A stretch of DNA of 64,000 nt. It comes from JBEKCD01 sp050015055 (GTDB lineage Archaea > Thermoproteota > Bathyarchaeia > Bathyarchaeales > Bathycorpusculaceae). Location of the stretch: contig JBEKCD010000015.1 in NCBI GenBank assembly GCA_050015055.1, positions 17,291 to 81,290 of the forward strand, read 5' to 3'. A program made the position numbers and the translations under genes. The notes beneath the pieces were generated by a model, which was not told the DNA's origin, made no database searches, and was given only the letters and a program-made list of their open reading frames with translations. This document shows, in pieces, positions 25,265 to 34,796 of the stretch. How positions within the stretch are numbered: position 1 is the first letter of the stretch; the number at the start of each line of letters is the position of its first letter.

Positions 25265-26647
25265 TTGAAATATGATGTAATAATTGTGGGAGCTGGGCCT
25301 GCGGGGATATTCTCTGCTCTGGAGCTTGCAGAGAAAACCAGCATGCGCGTTATGATGCTGGACAGGGGACAGGATATAAATCAGCGAAAATGCCCAGCAA
25401 GCCGAGGCTTCGAGTGTGTGAACTGCAATCCGTGCACGGTTTTGTCCGGTTGGGGAGGTGCAGGAGCGTTCAGTGATGGAAAGCTCACGTTGTCTCCAGA
25501 AGTGGGCGGATGGCTCAACCAGTACGTATCGCCCGAAGAGCTTAAAGAACTCGTGAACTACGCGGACTCGGTCTACTTGAAGTTCGGGGCGACTGAGCAC
25601 ACCTACGGAGCAGAAGATGAAAAGGTAGAGGGGTTTGAACGGAAAGCATCGTTGGCAGGTTTGAAACTCGTCCGCCAGAAGATTCGCCACATGGGCACGG
25701 AAAGGTGCGCCGAGACTCTTCGAAAGATGCGGCAAGAATTGAACGGCAAGGTTGAGTTCAAGCCGAGAAGCGACGTGAAAGGGTTGATTGTGAAGAACGG
25801 CGTCGTTGAAGGGGTCGAAACCGTAAACGGCGAGAAATACCTCGGCAAATACGTCATCGTGGCGCCTGGAAGAATCGGCGCCGAGTGGCTTCAAACGGAA
25901 GCTCAAGCCCTAGGCCTAAAGACGTTTAACAACCCTGTTGACGTCGGAATAAGAGTTGAGACCCTAGCATCTGTCATGGAGGAGATTACGAGCGTTCTCT
26001 ACGAGCCCAAGCTCATTTACTATTCGAAGTCTTTTGACGATCAGGTCCGCACGTTCTGTGTTGCACCTTACGGTGAGGTCATAACAGAGTCTTACGATGG
26101 AGTCTTGACGGTCAACGGTCAAAGCTACGCGGAACGGAAGACTCATAACACAAACTTCGCCATTCTTGTGAGCACATCGTTCACGGAGCCCTTCAAGGAG
26201 CCGATAGCCTACGGAAAATACGTTGCAAGGCTTTGCAACCTTCTCAGCGGCGGCGTTATCGTACAGCGTTTAGGCGACTTGGAGTCTGGAAGAAGATCCA
26301 CGCCTGAGCGGATTGCCCGAAGCGTCGTGACTCCAACCCTGAAGAACGCTACGCCCGGCGACCTGAGCTTCGTCCTGCCCTATCGCTACCTGGCAGACAT
26401 ACGGGAGATGCTTCAAGCGTTGGACAAGATGATTCCTGGTCTCCACTCAAGGGACACGTTGCTCTACGGCGTTGAAGTGAAGTTCTACTCGTCAAGGCTG
26501 CACCTGAGCCCCTGTTTGGAAACCAAGATACACAACCTGTTCACCATCGGGGATGGAGCCGGCGTCACAAGAGGGCTCATCCAAGCTTCAGCATCAGGCG
26601 TCATCGTTTCGAAAGAGATTCTGAAGAGAGAAAAGCAGAAGGCGTGA
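25265..26647 (+). CDS. FAD-dependent oxidoreductase (COG2509-like)
   Basis: The 460-residue protein begins YDVIIVGAGPAGIFSALELAE, a dinucleotide-binding GxGxxG motif, and has VLSGWGGAGAFSDGKLTL near residue 65 and FTIGDGAGVTRGLIQASASG near the C-terminus, which completes the FAD site. The cysteines in FECVNCNPCTV are conserved in this dehydrogenase group. The reaction is unknown. The start is TTG 25265, with GGGGAT upstream. The zinc-ribbon gene begins overlapping its stop, so both are translated from one mRNA. Confidence 0.88.
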   Translation: MKYDVIIVGAGPAGIFSALELAEKTSMRVMMLDRGQDINQRKCPASRGFECVNCNPCTVLSGWGGAGAFSDGKLTLSPEVGGWLNQYVSPEELKELVNYADSVYLKFGATEHTYGAEDEKVEGFERKASLAGLKLVRQKIRHMGTERCAETLRKMRQELNGKVEFKPRSDVKGLIVKNGVVEGVETVNGEKYLGKYVIVAPGRIGAEWLQTEAQALGLKTFNNPVDVGIRVETLASVMEEITSVLYEPKLIYYSKSFDDQVRTFCVAPYGEVITESYDGVLTVNGQSYAERKTHNTNFAILVSTSFTEPFKEPIAYGKYVARLCNLLSGGVIVQRLGDLESGRRSTPERIARSVVTPTLKNATPGDLSFVLPYRYLADIREMLQALDKMIPGLHSRDTLLYGVEVKFYSSRLHLSPCLETKIHNLFTIGDGAGVTRGLIQASASGVIVSKEILKREKQKA

Positions 26648-26652
26648 AATCT

Positions 26653-27396
26653 ATGAGCGTAGTCGATGAGATTAAATGTTCCCACTGCGGGGCACCAATA
26701 CAATTTCAACCCGGCGAAATAATAGCAACATGCAAGTACTGCGGCTACACAGTTGTCGTCGAAACCGGCCAGGCGTTCACGTTTGAACATTCGATGCTGC
26801 TCAACAAGTTTGACCCGACACAAATAGAAGAACCAATCAAGGAATGGATGCGCGAAGGCTTTCTAAAACCCTCAGACCTCGCGAAAAAATCGAAAATTCA
26901 AGAAAAAAACCTGACGTACCTTCCCTTCTGGGTGGTCTCCGTGAAGGCAACGAGCAGTTACAAAGGGATTTTTGAGCGCATCACCCCGGCCGTCACCAAG
27001 GAGGGAGAGATGGAGAAGGAGTACAATTGGCTTCTTTTAGCGCGGAAAGCAACAGAGTTTCCAACGAGGGACTATGAGGTTCCGCTAGCGGGAAAGATCC
27101 CGTTTGACTTCAGGAAAATCGAGGCTTTTGCCAAGGTTTTGAACAGTGAAGTTGACAAGGACGACGCGGTTCAGCTTGCAAAACAACAGATCGAAGAGAA
27201 CCATCGCTTTCTCATCCAGCAGGATGTCGATAAAATCATCGAAATAAAAACCGAAATGAATGTGCATCAAGTGGTCTATCTGCATTCGCCCATATGGTTT
27301 ATCAAGTATGAGTACAAGGGCAAGGGTTATCAACTGCTGATCGACGGTGCAACAGGGACCGAAATAAGGGGCGACATTCCTTCAGGCGGGTTTTGA
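26653..27396 (+). CDS. Zinc-ribbon protein at the head of an SPFH gene cluster
   Basis: About 247 residues. The N-terminal ribbon (IKCSHCGAPIQFQPGEIIATCKYCGYTVVVETG) has two CxxC knuckles. The rest is a soluble alpha/beta region with NLTYLPFWVVSVKATSSYKG and VYLHSPIWFIKYEYKGKGYQLLIDG. The layout resembles zinc-ribbon partners of SPFH proteins such as Bacillus YdjG. A GTG at 26644 overlapping the previous stop is an alternative start. Its function is inferred only from neighbours: helical protein, SPFH/zinc-ribbon protein and membrane protein downstream. Confidence 0.72.
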   Translation: MSVVDEIKCSHCGAPIQFQPGEIIATCKYCGYTVVVETGQAFTFEHSMLLNKFDPTQIEEPIKEWMREGFLKPSDLAKKSKIQEKNLTYLPFWVVSVKATSSYKGIFERITPAVTKEGEMEKEYNWLLLARKATEFPTRDYEVPLAGKIPFDFRKIEAFAKVLNSEVDKDDAVQLAKQQIEENHRFLIQQDVDKIIEIKTEMNVHQVVYLHSPIWFIKYEYKGKGYQLLIDGATGTEIRGDIPSGGF

Positions 27397-27420
27397 TATT
27401 CTGGATAATGGCGAATAAAC

Positions 27421-27430
27421 TTTAAAAGCG
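27421..27430 (+). promoter_or_regulatory. TATA-like box before the helical/SPFH genes
   Basis: CTTTAAAAG is centred near 27425, about 55 nt before the TTG start at 27480. It suggests that the helical, SPFH and membrane genes can be transcribed apart from the zinc-ribbon gene. Confidence 0.4.
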
Positions 27431-27479
27431 ACACTAATTCATGTATACAGACGAAACTGAAGTTGTGAGGAATTAAATC

Positions 27480-28016
27480 TTGAGTGAGAAAGACGATGTT
27501 TATGCAACAGCGAAGAAGCAGATGCGTCTCTCAGAGCGACTTGCTGCAGATCTTCCAGGGTTTCGCGGTTACAAGGAGAAAGAACTTCGCAGGGAATCTG
27601 ACAAGCTTATTCGTAACCATCTATCCCAGAAACTGGCACTGGCGAGAAGCAACTTCAAAACCATTTTTCAAAAGATGTCTGACCGTCGCCAGTTGGACGT
27701 TCTGACAGACATGGACAGACTTGTCGCCAAATTTGACCGAGTGACAGAAAGAATAAATCATGCTTCTTACGGATACTCGGGCTTTTTTGATGCTGTCAAG
27801 GTTCAAGAGGCGGCTCTTGACAGGATGACTGACTTTGACAATCAGCTAGTTGATCAGGTGAACAGCATAGCAAATGAAGTTGACGTTTTCAAAACCGAAG
27901 TTTCCAAACAGAACTTCGACAACGTAAAAGACCGCGTGCAGAACCTAACCGACACGCTGGAAACGTTTGATGAAACTCTCAGCAAAAGAGAAGAGGTAAT
28001 AATGGGAGTGAGTTGA
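27480..28016 (+). CDS. Helical coiled-coil protein in SPFH cluster
   Basis: The 178-residue protein is almost entirely helical and charged, with heptad-like stretches (LMTDFDNQ-type region and FDNVKDRVQNLTDTLETF). No signal or membrane segment is present. The TTG start follows TGAGG by about 11 nt. One base separates its stop from the SPFH gene, so translation is probably coupled. By position and shape it could play the part PspA-like proteins play next to bacterial SPFH genes, but I see no direct sequence match to PspA. Confidence 0.68.
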   Translation: MSEKDDVYATAKKQMRLSERLAADLPGFRGYKEKELRRESDKLIRNHLSQKLALARSNFKTIFQKMSDRRQLDVLTDMDRLVAKFDRVTERINHASYGYSGFFDAVKVQEAALDRMTDFDNQLVDQVNSIANEVDVFKTEVSKQNFDNVKDRVQNLTDTLETFDETLSKREEVIMGVS

Positions 28017-28017
28017 A

Positions 28018-28983
28018 ATGCCACAAGTCATAGAATGGACAAACCCAGGACCAGACGACATCCTGTGGAAATATCCAAGTGAAGACATAACGTGGGGCGC
28101 TCAGCTGATCGTCCACGAATACGAGGTTGCAGTGTTCTTCAGAGACGGCAAGGCATACGACGTTTTCAACGCGGGAAGACACACGCTGACAACGTTGAAT
28201 CTTCCGCTCTTGACAAGATTGTTTACCCGCATCGCGGGCTTCAAGGATAAGCCGTTCAAGGCAGCAGTAATAATCATCTCAACCAAAGTCTTCGCCGGCA
28301 AATACGGCACACAGGCTCAGACCACCGAGCTTGCGCCACTGCAAGTACACGGCACATTCTATTTCAAAGTCGAGGACGCGCAACTGTTTGTGAACGAAGT
28401 CGTGGGTGGACAACAGGCGTACTCCACAGAAGGCGTGAACAACTATCTGCGAGGGTTCCTAAACGAGAAGATAATCAACGAACTCTCACACTATGACCTG
28501 CTGACCGTGTTCACAAAGCTCGACCAAACAGCAGTGATCGTGAAGAACGCTATCCTGGATTACTTCAAACGGGTAGGCCTAGAGCTCACCGACCTTCGTT
28601 TTGAAGGAATAGACACGACCCCCGAGTACCGTGAGAGGCTTTTCTGGCTTAGAACCGGCGGAACTGGCGCAAGTGAAGTGCTACGGATGGAAACGGTCAA
28701 GAGCGCCGCAGAATCCCTTGGGAAGTCATCTGGAGCAGGCTTAGGAGCCGGCATGGTGCTCATTCCGCAAGTTATGACGCCCACAGGCCCAGTGCAAGCC
28801 CCAGCTGCAGCCCTAGTGATATGTCCAAAATGCGGCACGCACGTCCCGGCTACCTCAAAGTTCTGTCCAGAATGTGGAACAACAATAACTCCACCATCAA
28901 GCCAGACAATGAGCTGTCCGAAATGCGGAAAGTCTATACCTTCTAATTCGAAGTTCTGTCCGGAGTGCGGCGCGAAAATCTAA
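28018..28983 (+). CDS. SPFH-domain protein with two C-terminal zinc ribbons (YdjI-like)
   Basis: The 321-residue protein begins VIEWTNPGPDDILWKYPSEDITWGAQLIVHEYEVAVFF, matching the YdjI/virion-core-like SPFH family. The SPFH core runs to about residue 215 and ends in DTTPEYRERLFWL. Two ribbons follow: ICPKCGTHV...FCPECGTTI and SCPKCGKSI...FCPECGAKI. SPFH proteins assemble into rings on membranes; Bacillus YdjI acts with PspA and YdjGH in envelope stress and membrane fluidity. It is flanked by a helical gene one base upstream and a membrane gene 21 bp downstream. Confidence 0.9.
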   Translation: MPQVIEWTNPGPDDILWKYPSEDITWGAQLIVHEYEVAVFFRDGKAYDVFNAGRHTLTTLNLPLLTRLFTRIAGFKDKPFKAAVIIISTKVFAGKYGTQAQTTELAPLQVHGTFYFKVEDAQLFVNEVVGGQQAYSTEGVNNYLRGFLNEKIINELSHYDLLTVFTKLDQTAVIVKNAILDYFKRVGLELTDLRFEGIDTTPEYRERLFWLRTGGTGASEVLRMETVKSAAESLGKSSGAGLGAGMVLIPQVMTPTGPVQAPAAALVICPKCGTHVPATSKFCPECGTTITPPSSQTMSCPKCGKSIPSNSKFCPECGAKI

Positions 28984-29004
28984 TGGACCAAAGGGGGCTA
29001 AAAT

Positions 29005-29346
29005 ATGGCTAAAATGGCAGACAGGAATTTGCTGACAATAGGCGCTATATTCGTAATCATCGTTGTTTCTATTCTGCTCTACGCTGCAAAACTGTTGACC
29101 GACTACTATATCCTACCAACTATTATCTCGCTGTTCGGCATCTGGCTGATGGTCTTGGCAGTCATGCAAAGTTCAAACCCTGAAAAATACGGGCGGGGCG
29201 CATTCAGCTATTTCGGCTGGGGTCTACTTCTAATCGCCGTCGGCGGCGCATGGTTCCTTTACACGTACAACGGTATCTACAGCCTAGCCGTGATTCTGCT
29301 TGTGCTCGGCGGTCTTGCGATAGCTGCTGCTTTTCGAAGAAAGTAA
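29005..29346 (+). CDS. Four-helix membrane protein closing the SPFH cluster
   Basis: A protein of 113 residues with about four hydrophobic helices and short charged loops, ending in AAAFRRK. No family motif is recognised. It would be the membrane anchor of the preceding SPFH and zinc-ribbon proteins. GGGGGCT lies about 10 nt before its ATG. A T-rich run (29352-29374) follows its stop and may end the transcript. Confidence 0.68.
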   Translation: MAKMADRNLLTIGAIFVIIVVSILLYAAKLLTDYYILPTIISLFGIWLMVLAVMQSSNPEKYGRGAFSYFGWGLLLIAVGGAWFLYTYNGIYSLAVILLVLGGLAIAAAFRRK

Positions 29347-29351
29347 ACCCC

Positions 29352-29376
29352 CATTTTTCTAAACACTTTTTATTTT
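29352..29376 (+). terminator. T-rich terminator-like run
   Basis: ATTTTTCTAAACACTTTTTA follows the SPFH cluster. Archaeal transcription commonly ends at such T-tracts without a hairpin. Confidence 0.4.
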
Positions 29377-29410
29377 CGTCTCACTACTCCATGCAGAGGC
29401 TAGGCTTGGT

Positions 29411-31018
29411 ATGAGCGAGGAAATAATCGGTCACGGCACATGGTATGACAAGATGGCTGCCAAGGTGGTTGCTAGGGAACGGAAGCTCGGCAGAGGCTTA
29501 GGGTTGATCAGGACGGAAATGGGCATCGCCGCATCAGGTCTTCCACACATCGGCAACCTGAGCGATGCAGCCCGGTCCTTCGGCGTAACCTTGGCCTTGA
29601 GGGAGCAGGATTTTCCTTCGGAGCTCATCGCTTTTGCTGATGATAAGGATGGGCTGAGGAAGGTTCCTACTGGAATGCCTGAATCTCTTGGGCAGTATTT
29701 GGGGTACCCTGTGACTGACATTCCGGACACTTACAAGTGCCATAGCAGCTATGGTGAACACATGGCCATGCTTCTCATGGAAGCGTTGGACAAGTGTGGA
29801 ATAGAATACAAGTTCATGTCTGGAGCGGAAGCCTATCGAACGGGCCTGTTCAACGAGGAAATCAGAACCATACTTCTGAACGCCAGAAAGATTGGTGAAA
29901 TACTCAACGAGGAGACTGGACAGGAAAAGTTTCTCGAAGCGCTGCCCTACTTCGCGGTTTGCGAGAACTGCGGCCGCATCTACACTACAAAAGCCTACAA
30001 GTTTGTGGCGGAAGAGAACAAGATCCTTTACAACTGCGAAGGAATGGAAGTGAAAGGACGCTGGCTTGAAGGCTGTGGACACAAGGGCGAAGTAGATTAC
30101 AGAAAAGGCTTAGGCAAGCTCAGCTGGAAGGGCGAGTTTGCCGTGCGTTGGAAGGCTCTGGACATCAGGTTCGAGGCTTTCGGAAAAGACGTAGCTGACT
30201 CAGTGCGCGTGAACGATCGCATATGCCGGGAAGTGCTAAAGTGGGAACCGCCTGTTCACGCACAGTACGAGTTGTTCCTCGCCAAAAGCGGCAAAAGATT
30301 TTCCAAGAGCGCTGGGCTCCTGCTGACGCCGCAAACCTGGTTCAGGTATGGCTCTCCCCAATCGCTCATGCTGTTGCTTCTGAAGAGGTTCGTCGGGGCT
30401 CGTGCGCTGGACGTGGTTGACATTCCCACCTACATGGACGAACTCGACGAGCTGGAAGATGTCTACTTCGGAAAAAAAGAAGTGAAAGACGAGAAGGAAC
30501 TGGCCAAGCTTCGAGGCTTGTACGAGTATTGCTACGCCATGAAGTTTCCCACGAAACCGGGCTTTCACGCGCCCTACAACTTGTTGACATACTTGGCGAA
30601 GGTTGCCCCCAAGGGCAGTGAAGAACAGTACTTGACCGAAAAGCTTCGAAGCTACGGTTATCTGCAGCGAGATCAAAAGCTTGATGACAACGCGAGAAAA
30701 CGGATTCAATACACGTCAAACTGGGCAACAGATTTTCAGCAGATCAAGGAAGCCTCAGTCAACCTCGACAGGGAAGAGAGAGACGCTGTGAAAGAACTGG
30801 TTAAAGTGCTGAAAGTCGAAGACGATGCCGAAAAAATCCAAAACGCCGTGTTCAACGCTGCCAAAAACTGCGGCCTTCAACCTGCAAGATTCTTCAAGAT
30901 GATATACACGATACTGCTGGGTGTATCTCAGGGCCCGAGGCTAGGCCCGTACATTCTCGCTATGGGAAAACAGAATGTAATAGACGCATTGGAAAGGGCG
31001 CTGAAGAGTCAAAACTGA
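29411..31018 (+). CDS. lysS: Lysyl-tRNA synthetase, class I
   Basis: The 535-residue enzyme has the class I signatures SGLPHIGNLSDAAR (HIGH-like) near residue 40 and KRFSKSAG (KMSKS-like) near residue 300. A zinc-binding-like insert carries CENCGRIY and CEGMEVKGRWLEGCGH. It charges tRNA-Lys with lysine. Class I LysRS is the usual archaeal form and is not homologous to the bacterial class II enzyme. It stands as a single gene downstream of a T-rich run. Confidence 0.96.
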   Translation: MSEEIIGHGTWYDKMAAKVVARERKLGRGLGLIRTEMGIAASGLPHIGNLSDAARSFGVTLALREQDFPSELIAFADDKDGLRKVPTGMPESLGQYLGYPVTDIPDTYKCHSSYGEHMAMLLMEALDKCGIEYKFMSGAEAYRTGLFNEEIRTILLNARKIGEILNEETGQEKFLEALPYFAVCENCGRIYTTKAYKFVAEENKILYNCEGMEVKGRWLEGCGHKGEVDYRKGLGKLSWKGEFAVRWKALDIRFEAFGKDVADSVRVNDRICREVLKWEPPVHAQYELFLAKSGKRFSKSAGLLLTPQTWFRYGSPQSLMLLLLKRFVGARALDVVDIPTYMDELDELEDVYFGKKEVKDEKELAKLRGLYEYCYAMKFPTKPGFHAPYNLLTYLAKVAPKGSEEQYLTEKLRSYGYLQRDQKLDDNARKRIQYTSNWATDFQQIKEASVNLDREERDAVKELVKVLKVEDDAEKIQNAVFNAAKNCGLQPARFFKMIYTILLGVSQGPRLGPYILAMGKQNVIDALERALKSQN

Positions 31019-31104
31019 CAGCGAAGGGCCATTCTTTCTTTGGTTCGGCTCTGAAAAGCTTTTATGCGCTACTCTAACAAATTACCTTCAAAGGTTGAAG
31101 GAAC

Positions 31105-32523
31105 ATGGACGAAGAAATTGCTGATTTTGCCCTGGAGTGTGCGCGGAGCAAGAAGGTTGAATATGCTGAAGTTAGGGCACACAGTCAGGTTCAAGACGGA
31201 CTTATGTTGAGGAACGGCGTCGTGGAGGCGTATGTTTCAGCCGTTGACAGCGGATTTAACGTGCGAATCATGGCGGACGGCGGCATCGGTTTTGCATCCA
31301 CGAACAAATGGACGAAGGAAGAAGCTAGGACGGTTGTGAACATTGCTTTCAAGTACGCCAAGAGTGCAAACCGAAAAGAGAAGCTCGTTTTCAAGGAAGA
31401 AAAGGGCGTCAAGACGAAGTGGGTTGTTGACCAGAAAAAGAAGATTGAAAACGTTCCCCCTGAAGAGAGAATATCCACACTTGCAGAAGTCAACAAAGCT
31501 CTGGCAGCTTCAAAAGTGAAGATTCCCGCAACCGTGACATCCTGCTCGATAAACCTGATAACCAAATACATTGCCAATTCAGAGGGCTCACGAATTTCCT
31601 CGTACGTTCCGAAGATAGGCGTCTTCATCTTCATAACGGTTGCCGAACAGGGAAAAACCGAACAAGCGTACGAACAGTTCGGGTACAGCGGCGGCTGGGA
31701 AGCCTTCAGCAAATGGAAGATGCCTGAAAAAATGGTTCACGACGCGAAGGTTCTCAAAGACGTCATCACAAAGGCAAAAACCGTGAAACCGAGAAACATG
31801 GACCTAGTGTGCGGCTCGGAAGTCACTGGAATAGCGGCACACGAATCCTGCGGCCATCCGATGGAGGCTGACAGAATCCTAGGACGAGAAATGAGTCAAG
31901 CCGGCAGATCCTTCATCTACACAGGAGGGCCATACTGGCTTGGCACGAGGATAGGCAGCAAGGCCGTTACCGTTGTGGATGATCCGACCGTCGAGCACAG
32001 CTACGGCTATTACCCATACGATGATGAAGGGGTAAAGGCTAGACGCAGGTTTCTGTACAAGGAAGGTCTCATAAATGAGTTCCTGCAAAACAGGGAATCA
32101 GCGGCCAAGCTCGGTGTCAAGAGTAACGGTTCTTCCAGATCAATCAACTACGATAGAGAAGCGATAGTTCGCATGGCGAACACGTTTGTTCTTCCAGGTG
32201 AATTAACCGAGGAAGAGTTGATCGAAGACGTCAAGGACGGTGTTTACATGAAATCTTTCACTGAATGGAACATTGATGACAAGCGTTTCAACCAACGTTA
32301 CGTGGGCAGAGAGGCGTATCAGATAGAGAACGGTGAACTCACAGATCCTGTGGCGAGACCCGTGATTGAAACGACTACTCTAAAGTTTTGGACGGCTGTT
32401 GATGCGGTTTCAAAGAAGGTAGAGTTTGACGCGGCTACTTGTGGAAAGGGGGATCCCTCTCAGGGGGTTCCAGTGTACACTGGCGGTCCGTGCCTAAGAC
32501 TTAGGAGAGTGTTTGTGAAATGA
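31105..32523 (+). CDS. tldD: TldD family metalloprotease subunit
   Basis: The 472-residue protein has GIAAHESCGHPMEADRI near residue 245, the HExxxH zinc motif of TldD, and PVYTGGPCLRLRR at the C-terminus. With TldE it forms a heterodimeric protease that degrades unfolded peptides threaded into its cavity, and that processes ribosomal or peptide substrates in several lineages. The stop overlaps the start of the TldE gene by four bases. A TATA-like AAGCTTTTATG lies about 45 nt upstream of the ATG. Confidence 0.95.
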   Translation: MDEEIADFALECARSKKVEYAEVRAHSQVQDGLMLRNGVVEAYVSAVDSGFNVRIMADGGIGFASTNKWTKEEARTVVNIAFKYAKSANRKEKLVFKEEKGVKTKWVVDQKKKIENVPPEERISTLAEVNKALAASKVKIPATVTSCSINLITKYIANSEGSRISSYVPKIGVFIFITVAEQGKTEQAYEQFGYSGGWEAFSKWKMPEKMVHDAKVLKDVITKAKTVKPRNMDLVCGSEVTGIAAHESCGHPMEADRILGREMSQAGRSFIYTGGPYWLGTRIGSKAVTVVDDPTVEHSYGYYPYDDEGVKARRRFLYKEGLINEFLQNRESAAKLGVKSNGSSRSINYDREAIVRMANTFVLPGELTEEELIEDVKDGVYMKSFTEWNIDDKRFNQRYVGREAYQIENGELTDPVARPVIETTTLKFWTAVDAVSKKVEFDAATCGKGDPSQGVPVYTGGPCLRLRRVFVK

Positions 32524-33845
32524 CCGACATGCTCAGTAAAACCGAAGATATCGTGAAGAAAGCGAAGACCCTTGGGGCAGACCAAGTCATCGCGAAAACG
32601 ACTGTTGGCAAGTATCGACAGGTTCGTTTCAGTAACAATCAGGTTGACATCACTGTCGCTTGGAATGACTATTCAACCGATGTGGTCCTAGCTTGGAAGA
32701 AACGTGTAGTAGCCACAACGATACACAACTTCGATGGCGTTGACGCGAGCATCAACCAGTTACTGAAGCTCGCAAAGATTTCTCAGGAGAACCCGACGTT
32801 CGGAGGCTTTGCACAGGGCAGTTTCCGTTACACAAAGGGCAAGGCAGATGGGAAGCTTGAAGATTTGGAGAAACCGACAGAGTACGTTTTTGAGGCGATA
32901 GAAGCCGCCAAGAAACAAGCTGGAGGAAAGGTTGACAGCGGAGGCATACTCTTCACGAAATTCGAAGACGTCTATTTAGCTTCTTCCGAAGGCCCCGTTG
33001 GTGTTGACAGCAGATCAGCGATTGAGCTTTCAATCAGGGCTTTCTCAGAAAGAGAGGCCTCAGGCCACGGAGTAGAATGCTGTTCAACCCTGAAAGACTT
33101 CAAGCCTGCCCGTGCGGGTGCAAAGGCCGGCGAGATAGCCAAGTTGGCCAGAGGTCCGAAAGTTGGGGACGAAGGCGTTTATGACGTAATTTTTGACCCA
33201 CTGATTCACGGTTCGTTGCTTGGACAGTGGGGAGGGATGGTTTCAGCCTATGCCGTGCTCGTGCAAATGTCTGTTTTCGTTGATAAACTCGGCAAGAAAG
33301 TAGCGCCTGAAACAATCACGCTGAAAGACAATCCCGCGGCGTATTCCATGTCCAACAGAGTTTTCGATGACGAGGGTGTTCCCACGGAAATGAACACGTT
33401 CATCGATCACGGCGTCCTCAAAACGTATCTTCACAATGCTTCCACCGCAAAAATGTTCAAGACCAAGACGACAGGGAATGCGGGCATAGTCTATCCGACG
33501 CCGTGGAACATCGAAATGGAGGCTGGGGAAGCAAGCAAGGATGAGCTCTTCGCGAACGTGAAGAGAGGGCTATACCTGACCAACACTTGGTACACGCGTT
33601 TCCAGAATTCTGTAAAGGGTGACTTCTCAACCATACCCAGAGACGGCATCTTCATGATTGAAAAAGGCGAAGTCGGGCAGTCTTTGAAGGATCTGCGTCT
33701 AAGCGACAACGTTCTAACAATGCTTGGCAACATCTCCGCCGTTTCAAAGGAGAGACAACACGTACACTGGTGGGGCGAAGCAGACCCACCTTCACTGGCT
33801 CCGTACATTCTGATCAAGAACGTGCACATGACCCATTCCAAATAG
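32520..33845 (+). CDS. tldE: TldE/PmbA family protease subunit
   Basis: The 441-residue partner of TldD. It shares the fold (for example DVIFDPLIHGSLLGQWGGM and VFDDEGVPTEMNTFIDHGVL) but lacks the HExxxH zinc motif, as expected for TldE, which shapes the cavity while TldD supplies the metal. The ATGA overlap with tldD indicates coupled translation and equal stoichiometry. Confidence 0.95.
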   Translation: MTDMLSKTEDIVKKAKTLGADQVIAKTTVGKYRQVRFSNNQVDITVAWNDYSTDVVLAWKKRVVATTIHNFDGVDASINQLLKLAKISQENPTFGGFAQGSFRYTKGKADGKLEDLEKPTEYVFEAIEAAKKQAGGKVDSGGILFTKFEDVYLASSEGPVGVDSRSAIELSIRAFSEREASGHGVECCSTLKDFKPARAGAKAGEIAKLARGPKVGDEGVYDVIFDPLIHGSLLGQWGGMVSAYAVLVQMSVFVDKLGKKVAPETITLKDNPAAYSMSNRVFDDEGVPTEMNTFIDHGVLKTYLHNASTAKMFKTKTTGNAGIVYPTPWNIEMEAGEASKDELFANVKRGLYLTNTWYTRFQNSVKGDFSTIPRDGIFMIEKGEVGQSLKDLRLSDNVLTMLGNISAVSKERQHVHWWGEADPPSLAPYILIKNVHMTHSK

Positions 33846-33918
33846 GACTTGAGCTTTGCCTCTCAACCTTTATTATCCACTCGCTTTTCTGCTCTGGTCA
33901 TCATAAGAAGCAGGGCAT

Positions 33919-34755
33919 GTGGTACAGTTGGCTTCGAAAGTTGCTATCGTTAAAGGCGAAAGAGGTCACGAGCCTGTCTTCAAAGCATTGGACTTGGTGA
34001 ACTATGAGAATGCCCTTTCAGGCTGGAGCACCGTCCTCATAAAAGTCAACTTCATAACGGTCAAGACATGGGACACTGGGGCGACTACAGACCCAATAGT
34101 GGTTGAAGCCATCATAGAGAGGCTCAAGAATCTGAATGTCAAGATATACGTTGTTGAATCAGATGCTACTGTGACCAGCGCTGACAAGGCCTTTGAAGCA
34201 ACAGGCATGAGAGAAATGGCCCAACGCAACGGCGTTGAATGTCTCAACCTGAGACACATCAAAGACAGAGTCAAATTAGACGTTCTTCACGGTGAAACAC
34301 TGAACAACGTGACCGTTCCTCGCATCGTCACCGAATCTGCCATCATAAGTGCGGCTAAACTCAAGACTCACATGGCTACGAAGGTCACTTTGGGAATGAA
34401 GAACATGTTCGGTCTTCTGCCAGACAAGCTGAAAGGAAAATACCACATGAGGGGCATAAGCAAAGTCATCGTGGACATTAACACTGTGCTCAAATCATCG
34501 TTAACTGTGATCGACGGCTTTGTAGGGATGGAGGGGCGTGGTCCCTCCGACGGAAAACCTGTTAAGATGGACTTGATAATAGCCGGAAAAGACCCCGTCG
34601 CGACGGACGCAACCGCTTCCAGACTCATGGGGTTTGACCCACACGAAATAAGCCATATTCGCAGAGCCCACGAGAAAGGCCTCGGCAACATTGATGACAT
34701 CGAAGTCCTAGGCGAAAAACTGGAGAACATCACTCGGACTTTTCAGAGAGCCTAG
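33919..34755 (+). CDS. DUF362 domain protein
   Basis: The 278-residue protein matches DUF362: VLIKVNFITVKTWDTGATTDPIVVEAIIE at the N-terminus, AAKLKTHMATKVTLGMKNMFGLLPD centrally and GKDPVATDATASRLMGFDP near the C-terminus. Some DUF362 proteins carry ferredoxin domains; this one has none. Biochemical function is unknown. The GTG start at 33919 follows GGCAT only weakly. A GCGCGC motif directly follows the stop in a convergent gap. Confidence 0.85.
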   Translation: MVQLASKVAIVKGERGHEPVFKALDLVNYENALSGWSTVLIKVNFITVKTWDTGATTDPIVVEAIIERLKNLNVKIYVVESDATVTSADKAFEATGMREMAQRNGVECLNLRHIKDRVKLDVLHGETLNNVTVPRIVTESAIISAAKLKTHMATKVTLGMKNMFGLLPDKLKGKYHMRGISKVIVDINTVLKSSLTVIDGFVGMEGRGPSDGKPVKMDLIIAGKDPVATDATASRLMGFDPHEISHIRRAHEKGLGNIDDIEVLGEKLENITRTFQRA

Positions 34756-34796
34756 CGCGCACCTCGGTCCTCTTTGGGTCCCCACGTTGCTCGGTG

